Shown here one piece after another: positions 1 to 6,883 of a DNA stretch of 15,550 nucleotides; the first letter of the stretch is position 1; every line of letters begins with the position of its first letter. The DNA lies in NCBI GenBank assembly GCA_030633225.1, contig DAOVTF010000007.1, positions 1-15,550 of the forward strand, written 5' to 3'. Both the position numbers and the translations under genes were made by a program. The notes beneath the pieces were generated by a model. The model was not told where the DNA came from, did not search any database, and saw only the letters and a list, made by a program, of their open reading frames with translations. Source of the stretch: Flavobacteriaceae bacterium. GTDB taxonomy: Bacteria > Bacteroidota > Bacteroidia > Flavobacteriales > Flavobacteriaceae.

Positions 1-1919
1 CTTGTCCATGCCAGACCTGTTACAACTCCAGCTATTTCATTATTTTCATATTTATCTCTTTCTAAATGTGATGGACCAAGAATGCTTTCAACATCATCAT
101 TGCTAATTTTAGTGTTGTACTCTTCTTCCATTGCAATGGATTTGGCAGCATACCTCACTACTTTGGCTAATTTTTTTTCTAAACCTCTAACTCCAGATTC
201 TCTAGTGTAACCTGTTACAATTTTTTCTAATTGAGTTTTGCCTACTTTTAAATGGGTTTTATTTAATCCGTGCTCTTTTAATAATTTTGGCAATAAATGT
301 CGTTTGGCTATTTCAACTTTTTCTTCAATGGTATAACCACTAACATTTATGATTTCCATACGGTCTCTTAATGCCCACGGAATAGTTGATAAACTATTTG
401 CCGTAGCAATGAACATTACTTTTGAAAGATCATAACCAACCTCTAAATAATTATCGTAAAAATCCATGTTTTGTTCAGGGTCCAGAACTTCTAGCATCGC
501 AGATGATGGGTCACCACTGTGACTTGCACCCAATTTATCAATTTCATCCAATACAAAAACCGGATTTGAAGTTTCTGCTTTTTTAATACTTTGAATTATC
601 CTTCCTGGTAATGCACCAATATATGTCTTTCTATGTCCTCTAATTTCAGCTTCATCTCTCATACCACCTAGTGACATTCTCACATATTTTCTACCTAATG
701 ATTCGGCAACGGATTTTCCTAAAGAAGTTTTACCAACTCCCGGAGGTCCGTATAAACAAATTATTGGCGATTTCATATCGCCCTTTAATTTTAAAACAGC
801 TAAATGCTCAATAATTCGTTCTTTAACTTTTTCTAATCCATAATGGTCTCTATCCAGTATTTTTTGAGCTCTCTTTAGATCAAAAAGATCTTTTGAATAT
901 TCTCCCCATGGTAATTCTAATAAAAGATCTAAATAATTTATTTGAACAGAGTATTCTGCCACCTGTGGGTTCATTCTTTGCAACCTGCCAATTTCTTTTT
1001 CAAAAGTTTTAGCAATTTCTTCACTCCATTTTTTAGTTTTCGCACGTTGGCGCATTTCTTCTATTTCTTCATCATGTGAAACTCCACCAAGTTCTTCTTG
1101 AATGGTTTTCATTTGCTGATGCAGATAATACTCACGCTGTTGCTGATCCATATCAACACGAACCTTTGATTGAATATCATTACTTAGCTCAAGGCGTTGT
1201 AATTCTTTATTCATACTTTTTAAGGTTTCTAAAGCTCTTTCTTTTAAACTATTAATTATTAATAGCTTTTGTTTTGCAGCAGTATCTAAGTTTAAATTTG
1301 AAGAAACAAAGTTTACCAAAAACGAATCGCTATGAATGTTTTTTATTGCAAAAGATGCTTCTGTTGGAATATTCGGATTTTCTTTAATTATCCTTAAAGA
1401 AATATCTCTAACCGAATCAATAATAGCATTAAATTCCTTTTCTTTTTTCTTTGGTACTTTTTCAATTAATTCTTTTACCTTGGCTTTTATATAAGGTTTT
1501 TCTTGAACTATTTCGTTGATTTTAAAACGTTTTTTACCTTGTAGTACAACCATGGTGTTACCATCAGGCATTTTTAACATCTTTAAAATTCTGGCAACCG
1601 TTCCAATTTGATAAATGTCATCGGGTGTTGGATTTTCAGTAGCTTCATTTTTTTGTGCAACAACACCAATAGTTTTGTTTCCTTTATTTGCCTCTTTAAT
1701 CAACTTTATTGATTGTGCTCTTCCTGCGGTAATTGGAACTACAACACCTGGAAATAATACCATATTCCGTAAAGGTAAAATAGATAATTCTTCAGGTACT
1801 TCCTCTTTTTTTATTTCCTCTTCATCTTCGGGTGTCATTAACGGAATTAATTCCGAATCCTCATCTAATATATTTTGAAGTGACAAGTTGTCAATATTTA
1901 AAAATTTTGTTTTGCTCAT
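1..1919 (-). CDS. lon: Lon protease (endopeptidase La), partial, C-terminal part outside window
   Basis: ATP-dependent cytosolic serine protease that degrades misfolded and regulatory proteins. I translated 639 codons from the ATG at 1919, starting MSKTKFLNIDNL. Residues about 45-240 form the N-terminal substrate-binding domain (it opens LSILPLRNMVLFPGVVVPI), followed by a helical, Gln/Glu-rich linker with RVDMDQQQREYYLHQQMK. The AAA+ module has Walker A GPPGVGKT at 391-398 and Walker B VFVLDEID with D458 and E459, then sensor-type segments (FIATANSLSTIP, SGYTREAGVRGLE-like). The readable part ends at GLAWT, which in Lon lies just before the protease domain, so the catalytic Ser-Lys dyad is not visible. 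The N-terminal extension of about 40 residues before the first beta strand is acidic, as in Bacteroidota Lon. No ribosome-binding site stands out. It diverges from the sigma-factor operon, and no perfect -7 box was found upstream. Identity is certain. Confidence 0.97.
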   Translation of the reverse strand, partial: MSKTKFLNIDNLSLQNILDEDSELIPLMTPEDEEEIKKEEVPEELSILPLRNMVLFPGVVVPITAGRAQSIKLIKEANKGNKTIGVVAQKNEATENPTPDDIYQIGTVARILKMLKMPDGNTMVVLQGKKRFKINEIVQEKPYIKAKVKELIEKVPKKKEKEFNAIIDSVRDISLRIIKENPNIPTEASFAIKNIHSDSFLVNFVSSNLNLDTAAKQKLLIINSLKERALETLKSMNKELQRLELSNDIQSKVRVDMDQQQREYYLHQQMKTIQEELGGVSHDEEIEEMRQRAKTKKWSEEIAKTFEKEIGRLQRMNPQVAEYSVQINYLDLLLELPWGEYSKDLFDLKRAQKILDRDHYGLEKVKERIIEHLAVLKLKGDMKSPIICLYGPPGVGKTSLGKSVAESLGRKYVRMSLGGMRDEAEIRGHRKTYIGALPGRIIQSIKKAETSNPVFVLDEIDKLGASHSGDPSSAMLEVLDPEQNMDFYDNYLEVGYDLSKVMFIATANSLSTIPWALRDRMEIINVSGYTIEEKVEIAKRHLLPKLLKEHGLNKTHLKVGKTQLEKIVTGYTRESGVRGLEKKLAKVVRYAAKSIAMEEEYNTKISNDDVESILGPSHLERDKYENNEIAGVVTGLAWT

Positions 1920-2210
1920 ATCTTTAATAAGTCATTTTGACATTATAAATAGTAATTATATTAAATTTCTATTTTGTTCTAAATAGTAAGTTATTAAATA
2001 TTAGATATTTAAATATAACATAATAACTTTCGTAAATATACTATTCAATTCTTATGCCAATACATTTTTTTACTCTTAAAGTTTTATTAAATATCAATTC
2101 TTAAATAATTATAATATTGATAATAAATATTTTACAAAATATTGTACTTTTAAGAATGTGGAAGTGTAACATGTTAAGAATTGATATGTCATTTAAATAG
2201 AAGTTAAGTA
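1920..2210. promoter_or_regulatory. Divergent lon / ECF-sigma intergenic region with repeated TCAATTCTTA motif
   Basis: This 291-bp, very AT-rich stretch separates lon (minus) from the sigma gene (plus). It contains TCAATTCTTA at 2045-2054 and again at 2094-2103, and the reverse complement TAAGAATTGA at 2175-2184, plus a partial TAAGAAT at 2151-2157. For the plus direction the best -7 match is TACTTTTA at 2145-2152 (7 of 8 to TAnnTTTG). A TTG at 2117-2119 is 25 nt upstream of it, slightly longer than usual. For lon the best box is TATATTTA, read on the minus strand from 2040 to 2033. The promoter assignments are weak; the repeats are directly visible. Confidence 0.45.
2091..2187. repeat. Perfect 14-bp inverted repeat flanking the probable ECF operon promoter
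   Basis: ATATCAATTCTTAA at 2091-2104 is the exact reverse complement of TTAAGAATTGATAT at 2174-2187. The arms are separated by 69 nt, which contain the best -7-like box (2145-2152). The right arm lies 23 nt before the TTG start of the sigma gene. The distance is long for a transcript hairpin, so a pair of protein-binding sites is a more natural reading, but this is inference. Confidence 0.6.
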
Positions 2211-2783
2211 TTGCAAGAACAACAAAAACATATTACTAGTCTATTACAAGCTTGTAAAAATGGTGACCAACCTGCACAGTTTGAAATTTACAAGCTTTAT
2301 TATAAGGCAATGTACAATACAGCTATACGAATTGTTAAAGATAGTTTTGAAGCGGAAGATGTGATGCAGGAAGCATTTTTAAATGCTTTTACAAAGCTAG
2401 ATTCTTTTAAAGGTGAAGTAACTTTTGGGGCTTGGTTAAAAAGAATAGTAATAAATAGATGCTTAACACAAATAAAAAAGAATAGTCGATTAGAAGAAGT
2501 TAAATTAGAAGTGGTAGATGGTAAATTATCTGATGAAGACGATGAAATTGATATAGATGATAAAATGGATTATTCTTCACTAAAAGCAAAAGAAATAATT
2601 AATGTTATTGGAAACCTTAAAGAAAATTATAGAAATGCTCTAACATTAAGTTTGATAGAAGGATATGACAATGAAGAGATAGCTGAAATTATGAAAATTA
2701 CCGATGAAAATTGTAGAACAACCATTTCAAGAGCAAAGAATAAATTAAGAAAGTTATTATCAGATTCAATAGTATTAAATTAA
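2211..2783 (+). CDS. ECF-type RNA polymerase sigma factor (sigma-70 family)
   Basis: Alternative sigma factor that directs RNA polymerase to its own promoter set. Of 190 residues, 22-90 match sigma region 2, with the DVMQEAFLNAF helix at 50-60 and the TFGAWLKRIVINRC stretch at 71-84. Residues about 128-185 are region 4, with the helix-turn-helix around NEEIAEIMKITDENCRTTIS. The linker is strongly acidic (LSDEDDEIDIDDKMD, 106-120). The start is TTG at 2211: the frame has a stop at 2205-2207 and the next ATG lies inside region 2 (residue 34), so TTG is the only start that keeps the domain whole. A 9-codon ORF ends 10 nt upstream. The next gene follows after 5 nt and codes a membrane protein, the usual arrangement for a sigma/anti-sigma pair. 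I cannot assign an ECF subgroup or stimulus. Confidence 0.92.
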   Translation: MQEQQKHITSLLQACKNGDQPAQFEIYKLYYKAMYNTAIRIVKDSFEAEDVMQEAFLNAFTKLDSFKGEVTFGAWLKRIVINRCLTQIKKNSRLEEVKLEVVDGKLSDEDDEIDIDDKMDYSSLKAKEIINVIGNLKENYRNALTLSLIEGYDNEEIAEIMKITDENCRTTISRAKNKLRKLLSDSIVLN

Positions 2784-2788
2784 AAGTG

Positions 2789-3328
2789 ATGAAAGATAAA
2801 TTAGAAGATATATTTAAAGAGAAAAATTTTGATTTTGCTGAACCAAATATTGGCCATTTTGAAAGATTTGAAGCTAGATTAAATCAGCAAAACAAAGTAA
2901 ACAAGAAAACAGTAAAAACACAATGGCATTGGCTGGCAGTAGCAGCTTCAATATTATTGTTTTTTGGATATTGGCTAGGAAATCAAAATATGCAAAATGG
3001 GTTAGAATTGGCAGATGTATCGCCGAAAATGGAAGAAACTCAAAATTTTTATCTGGCAACAATACATAATGAGATCAAGCAAATTGAAAGTGAAAAAACA
3101 CCTCAAAATCAAATCATAATTGATGATGCTTTTGTACAACTTGAATTGTTAGAAAAAGCATATCAAAATCTAACCTTAGAATTGAAAGAAAGTAATCAAG
3201 ATAAACGAGTTATTTACGCCATGATTTCCAATTTTCAACAAAGATTAGAAGTTCTTCAAAATTTAATGGATCAATTAGAAGAATTTAAAAGCTATAACGA
3301 ATTAGGTCCTAGAGAGAATAAAATATAA
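2789..3328 (+). CDS. Single-pass membrane protein, probable cognate anti-sigma factor
   Basis: I do not recognise a named domain. From the ATG at 2789 the protein has 179 residues (a GTG three bases upstream at 2786 would add one). Residues 1-45 are charged and cytosolic, with the MKDKLEDIFKEKNFDFAEP-type opening that I associate with small flavobacterial proteins encoded beside sigma factors. Residues about 46-64 (WHWLAVAASILLFFGYWLG) form one transmembrane helix. The remaining 115 residues should be extracytoplasmic and are rich in Gln, Glu, Lys and Leu with heptad-like spacing, suggesting a helical bundle or coiled coil. It lies 5 nt after the sigma gene, so the two are almost certainly co-transcribed. 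By position and topology it would hold the sigma factor at the membrane until a signal arrives. There is no visible zinc-binding anti-sigma motif (HXXXCXXC), so the role rests on context. Confidence 0.7.
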   Translation: MKDKLEDIFKEKNFDFAEPNIGHFERFEARLNQQNKVNKKTVKTQWHWLAVAASILLFFGYWLGNQNMQNGLELADVSPKMEETQNFYLATIHNEIKQIESEKTPQNQIIIDDAFVQLELLEKAYQNLTLELKESNQDKRVIYAMISNFQQRLEVLQNLMDQLEEFKSYNELGPRENKI

Positions 3329-3380
3329 AAATAAAGAATAATAAAAAAAAGTGTCTAATGAATAATTTAAATAAAAAATT

Positions 3381-4460
3381 ATGAAAACTATGAGCAAATA
3401 TTTACTATTACTAATGATCATACCTTTTATTGGGTTTGCTAATTCAGATCCTAAAAAAGGAAAATATGAAAAAAGTAAAACGATAAAGAAAGAGTTTAGT
3501 GTTAATGCGGATGCATTACTTAAAATTAGTAATAAATACGGTAATCTTGATGTTATCTCCTGGAATGAAAATAGAGTAGTTATTGAGGTTAAAATAACAG
3601 TAAGCGGTAATAGCGAAGATAAAGTGATGTCGCGATTAGATAAAATTGATGTAGAATTTCAAGATAGTAGGAGCGAAGTTTATGCAAAAACTGTAATTGA
3701 AAAAACTTCATCGAACTGGTTTGGGTCAAATAATAATATGAACTATCAGATTGACTATAAAGTAAAAATGCCAATAACCAATGATGCAAATTTGATTAAT
3801 GATTATGGTACAATTTCTTTAAATGAGTTAAAAGGAAAAGCTAAAATAAATTGTGACTATGGTAAAATTTTAATAGGAAGTCTTTATCATGAAAATAATG
3901 ATATAAACATTGATTACACTTCAAACTCAGTAATTGAATTTATAAACAGCGGAAGTATCAATGCAGATTATTCAAAATTGACAGTAGAAAAAGCAAAAAG
4001 TATTGATTTAAATGCAGATTATACAACGACAGTTATTGAAAATATTGAGGACTTAAAATTTATTTGTGATTACGGTAAAATAGAAGTAGATAATGGAAAT
4101 ATAATTGAAGGTACTGGTGATTATTTAACTATGAAATTTGGTACGGTTTTTAAAAGATTAAAAGTAACAGCTGATTATGGGGGAATTAGAGTTGACAAGC
4201 TAATGAAAGATTTTGAAAGTGTTTATATAAATTCTGATTATACCGGTGTTAAAATTGGATTAGATCCAGATGCATCTTTTAAATTTACAGCAAAATTAAG
4301 CTATGGTGGTTTTGATTATGATGGTGGAAATATAAATTATATTAAAAAGATAGTTAAATCATCTTCAAAATATTATGAAGGATATGTTAATGATGAAAAC
4401 TCAAATTCAAATATCGAGATATCAGCAGAATATGGAAGTGTAAAATTGTTTAATAATTAA
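3381..4460 (+). CDS. Exported DUF4097-like beta-solenoid repeat protein
   Basis: The 359-residue protein begins with a signal peptide (MKTMSKYLLLLMIIPFIGFA, likely cut before NSDPKKG); an ATG at 3390 is a possible alternative start. There is no lipobox cysteine, so it should be periplasmic or secreted. Residues 38-125 (ALLKISNKYGNLDVISWNEN and following) resemble the start of DUF4097 domains. From residue 140 a short repeat is visible: Asp-Tyr, often followed by Gly, at Tyr 142, 160, 179, 197, 214, 231, 248 and 266, then 287 and, with Ser-Tyr, 308. The step is 17-19 residues, then 21. Such a period with alternating hydrophobics fits a right-handed beta-helix with a stacked tyrosine ladder. 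DUF4097 proteins elsewhere (LiaG, YvlB of Bacillus) belong to cell-envelope stress regulons, which suits this operon. The gene lies 52 nt after the membrane protein gene and 16 nt before the next. Molecular function is unknown. Confidence 0.8.
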   Translation: MKTMSKYLLLLMIIPFIGFANSDPKKGKYEKSKTIKKEFSVNADALLKISNKYGNLDVISWNENRVVIEVKITVSGNSEDKVMSRLDKIDVEFQDSRSEVYAKTVIEKTSSNWFGSNNNMNYQIDYKVKMPITNDANLINDYGTISLNELKGKAKINCDYGKILIGSLYHENNDINIDYTSNSVIEFINSGSINADYSKLTVEKAKSIDLNADYTTTVIENIEDLKFICDYGKIEVDNGNIIEGTGDYLTMKFGTVFKRLKVTADYGGIRVDKLMKDFESVYINSDYTGVKIGLDPDASFKFTAKLSYGGFDYDGGNINYIKKIVKSSSKYYEGYVNDENSNSNIEISAEYGSVKLFNN

Positions 4461-4476
4461 TCAAATCAATAAAATT

Positions 4477-5208
4477 ATGAAAAATGTATTTTTAAAATCA
4501 GTATCGGGTTTATTCGTAATGATTTTATTTTTAACAAATTGCAACGCGCAAAAATATGGTAAAGTTAAAGGTAGTGGTAATGTTATTAATAAAACTAGAA
4601 ACGTTGGTAGTTTTGAACAAATTGGAGTATCAGGTTCTTTTGATGTGACTTTAAAGAAAGGTGATGAAGGGAGAATTGATATAAAAATTGAAGATAATTT
4701 GTTGCCATATTTAATTACTGAAGTAAGCAATGGGAAACTAAAGATTAAATGGAAAAATGGGACAAATATTAGTACTAATAAAGGAGTTTATGTAACAGTA
4801 TATTATCAATCAATAAATGCAGTAGGTTTATCTGGATCTGGAGATGTTATTTCTAAAGATGTGATAAAATCAGATAATTTTGAAGTTTCAGTATCAGGGT
4901 CAGGTGATATTGAATTAGAAGTAGATACCAACCATTTACACGCATCAGTTTCTGGTTCAGGTGATGTAGATTTATCTGGAACTACTAATGAATTTGATGC
5001 TTCAGTTGTGGGATCTGGAGATATTGATGCATTCGGACTTATTTCTGATAAAGCTAGTTTAAAAATATCAGGTTCTGGTGGAATGAATCTAACAGTAAAA
5101 AAAGAGTTAGAAGCTCGCGTTTCAGGATCTGGAGATATAAAGTATAAAGGAAATCCTAAAATTGAGGATATAAAAGTAAGTGGCTCAGGAAATGTGAGAT
5201 CCTATTAA
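4477..5208 (+). CDS. Exported head-GIN domain protein (DUF2807-like)
   Basis: A 243-residue exported protein with an N-terminal signal (MKNVFLKSVSGLFVMILFLT). Cys22 sits in LTNC, a poor lipobox because of Asn at -1; signal peptidase I cleavage after CNA (before Gln25) is equally possible. The body matches the head-GIN/DUF2807 family: F47EQIGVSGSFDVTL is the typical family start. A Gly-Ser-Gly turn then recurs with first Gly at 120, 141, 160, 179, 199, 217 and 236, about every 19 residues, usually as SGSGD or SGSGN. This predicts a beta-solenoid with a glycine/serine turn ladder. Family members were named putative adhesin heads, but I know of no proven function. It follows the DUF4097-like gene by 16 nt and is the last gene of the sigma operon before a strong terminator, so it is a likely target or effector of the sigma circuit. 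Confidence 0.88.
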   Translation: MKNVFLKSVSGLFVMILFLTNCNAQKYGKVKGSGNVINKTRNVGSFEQIGVSGSFDVTLKKGDEGRIDIKIEDNLLPYLITEVSNGKLKIKWKNGTNISTNKGVYVTVYYQSINAVGLSGSGDVISKDVIKSDNFEVSVSGSGDIELEVDTNHLHASVSGSGDVDLSGTTNEFDASVVGSGDIDAFGLISDKASLKISGSGGMNLTVKKELEARVSGSGDIKYKGNPKIEDIKVSGSGNVRSY

Positions 5209-5236
5209 TTAGAATTAAATATTTGGTTTTAAGTTT

Positions 5237-5276
5237 AAAGTTCTTGGTTTTATTAATAAAATCAAGAACTTTTTTT
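5237..5276 (+). terminator. Rho-independent terminator of the sigma operon
   Basis: The arms 5237-5254 and 5255-5272 are complementary over about 16-18 pairs (AAAGTTCTTG pairs with CAAGAACTTT, with a further AT-rich inner stem around TTTTATTAATAAAA), followed by an uninterrupted T run to 5276. It lies 28 nt after the DUF2807 stop. On the minus strand the arm is followed only by three T, so it should work mainly on the plus strand, although it also lies just downstream of the convergent gene ending at 5297. Confidence 0.88.
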
Positions 5277-5296
5277 AATTAATACAGATTATAGAA

Positions 5297-5671
5297 TTAA
5301 TTCAAAACCACATTTTCGATTGTTGCTACAGAGTCACAAATTTTAACAGTAAGTGTCATGTTTTTTTGCTCTTTAATTCCATTGATCAAATATTTTCTAC
5401 AGGGATTGTTTTTAGTTTGACTTTTTGAAAAATCAATATCTCCGTTATCTAAAATGAGATTAATATCTAAAGTATCAATATTAGCCCTACTTAATTGGTT
5501 TTGGACTTCGGCAGAATAATTAATCTGCTTACTTCTAATAATTTTTAACATTCTATCATTTGGTAGCCAGTTACAAGATGCTTTTTTTCCACCAAGAAAA
5601 AAAAACACCAAAGCAATACCTATGGCAAAGCCAAATCCGTAAAGCGCGAAGCGCTTTTTCATATCGTGCAT
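5297..5671 (-). CDS. Small membrane-anchored protein, DUF4258-like
   Basis: 124 residues from the ATG at 5671; an ATG at 5662 (MKKRFALYGFGF) is equally plausible and would give 121. Residues about 6-27 form one transmembrane or signal-anchor helix ending at GGKK, followed by about 95 mostly polar residues with cysteines at 33, 91 and 111. I recall DUF4258-type proteins of this size and shape next to alanine dehydrogenase in flavobacteria, but the family label is from memory. The gene begins 9 nt after the ald stop, so it is the last cistron of the tsaE-ald transcript. Codons 4-9 contain a GC-rich hairpin that stands out from the AT-rich surroundings. The function is unknown; a soluble domain anchored on the outer face of the inner membrane is the simplest picture. 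Confidence 0.75.
   Translation of the reverse strand: MHDMKKRFALYGFGFAIGIALVFFFLGGKKASCNWLPNDRMLKIIRSKQINYSAEVQNQLSRANIDTLDINLILDNGDIDFSKSQTKNNPCRKYLINGIKEQKNMTLTVKICDSVATIENVVLN
5641..5657. repeat. GC-rich hairpin in the first codons of the DUF4258-like gene
   Basis: AAAGCGC (5641-5647) and GCGCTTT (5651-5657) are perfectly complementary around a three-base loop. On the plus strand the stem is followed by two more T (5658-5659), so it resembles a short intrinsic terminator for antisense transcription. On the minus strand it covers codons 5-10 of the downstream gene, counting from the ATG at 5671. Confidence 0.5.
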
Positions 5672-5680
5672 AAATAAGAT

Positions 5681-6880
5681 TTAAAAGATCAATAAATTAA
5701 TATCTGTTAAAGGTAAATTAAACCAATCTGAAATGGTTTTATTGGTTAAAATTCCGTGATAAAAGTACATTCCTTTTTGCAAACTTTTATCAAATCGAGC
5801 GGCATTTTCTAAACCACCTTGTTCGCCAATATTTAATAAGTAGGGTGTAAAAATATTACTAATTGAAACTGAAGCAGTTCTGGAATATCTTGAAGGTATA
5901 TTTGGTACACAATAATGAATTACCCCATGTTTAATTAAAGTTGGATGGCTATGGGTTGTTACTTCTGAAGTTTCAAAACAACCACCACTATCAATACTAA
6001 CATCAATAATCACAGCTCCATCTTTCATTTGCTCTACCATATTTTCATTTACAAAAACTGGAGTCCGTGCCTTACCTCGGTAGGCACCAATAGCAACATC
6101 ACAATCTATAAGCGATTTTAATAGGGTTTTTGGTTGAATGGTTGAAGTAGCAATAGGGAATTTTAACTTGTTTTGTAAAGCCCTTAGTTTGGTTAGTGAA
6201 TTGTCAAAAACTTCAACACTCACACCTAATCCTAAAGCAGTTCTGGCAGCAAACTCACCTACGGTACCTGCCCCAATAATGACAACTTTACTCGGTGGTA
6301 CACCTCCAATATTACCAAGCAGTAAACCATTACCTTCATTAAGGTTGTTCATTAGTTCTGAGGCAATTAAAATAGAGGCTATGCCTGCTATTTCGCTTAA
6401 AGATTTAACTAAAGGAAAAATGCCATGCTTATCTTGAATATAATCAAAAGCAATAGCAGTAATTCTTTTTTTTGCCAATGCTTTAAAATATTTTTTGTTT
6501 TGTGTTTTGAGTTGCATTGCCGAAAATAGAACGCTTTGCGGATTCATCATTTTGATTTCATCCAATGATGGCGGTTCGATTTTTAAAATGATATTACAAG
6601 CAAAAACATCATTAGCGTTATATGAAATTTTCGCACCAGCTTCAGAGTATTCATTATCAGAATAATTAGTACCATCACCTGCACCCGATTCAATAACTAT
6701 GCGATGCCCGTTTGAAGTTAAGGCTTCAACCGCGCTAGGAGTGAGGCAAATTCTTTTTTCCTCGAAATGCGTTTCTTTAGGAATGCCTATGTATAATTCG
6801 TCTTTATTCCTTTTTATTTCAAGCATTTCAGGTTTTGGAAGTAATTCTTCTTTGCTAAAAGGTGAAGGTATTTTGGCCAT
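5681..6880 (-). CDS. ald: Alanine dehydrogenase (flavobacterial type)
   Basis: Predicted NAD-dependent interconversion of L-alanine with pyruvate plus ammonia, in the cytosol. The 399-residue protein has a 29-residue N-terminal extension over Bacillus Ald. The catalytic domain then opens YIGIPKETHFEEKRICLTP with the conserved substrate-binding Arg43. The Rossmann motif is GAGTVG at 203-208, and Lys100 (ILKIEPP) and the aspartate in VIIDVSIDSGG are retained. The segment where Bacillus and Mycobacterium Ald have the catalytic His (LFTYLHLA) reads LFSAMQLK here, giving Gln123 instead. I recall the same Gln in other flavobacterial homologues, so it is a clade feature rather than damage, but the exact reaction is less certain than the family name. 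The ATG lies 3 nt after the tsaE stop, so the genes are translationally close and co-transcribed. Confidence 0.88.
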   Translation of the reverse strand: MAKIPSPFSKEELLPKPEMLEIKRNKDELYIGIPKETHFEEKRICLTPSAVEALTSNGHRIVIESGAGDGTNYSDNEYSEAGAKISYNANDVFACNIILKIEPPSLDEIKMMNPQSVLFSAMQLKTQNKKYFKALAKKRITAIAFDYIQDKHGIFPLVKSLSEIAGIASILIASELMNNLNEGNGLLLGNIGGVPPSKVVIIGAGTVGEFAARTALGLGVSVEVFDNSLTKLRALQNKLKFPIATSTIQPKTLLKSLIDCDVAIGAYRGKARTPVFVNENMVEQMKDGAVIIDVSIDSGGCFETSEVTTHSHPTLIKHGVIHYCVPNIPSRYSRTASVSISNIFTPYLLNIGEQGGLENAARFDKSLQKGMYFYHGILTNKTISDWFNLPLTDINLLIF

Positions 6881-6883
6881 TTT

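Noticed and set aside
1615..1878. Plus-strand open frame of 87 codons rich in Ser and Phe
   Set aside because: It lies inside lon on the opposite strand; the lon translation is unambiguous here, and this frame has antisense-shadow composition.
2786..2788. GTG as start of the probable anti-sigma gene
   Set aside because: An ATG follows immediately at 2789 and is the simpler start; the difference is one residue.
4461..4730. Minus-strand open frame of 89 codons
   Set aside because: It is antisense to the signal peptide and first coil of the DUF2807-like gene; its hydrophobic start only mirrors that signal peptide.
4831..5195. Tandem DNA repeat or CRISPR-like array suggested by recurring TCTGGATCTGGAGAT-type strings
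   Set aside because: The repeats are degenerate at DNA level and in frame; they code the SGSGD turns of a beta-solenoid and have no spacer structure.
6138..6437. Plus-strand open frame of 99 codons
   Set aside because: It is antisense to the Rossmann region of alanine dehydrogenase, with no promoter or start-region signal; a shadow of ald.
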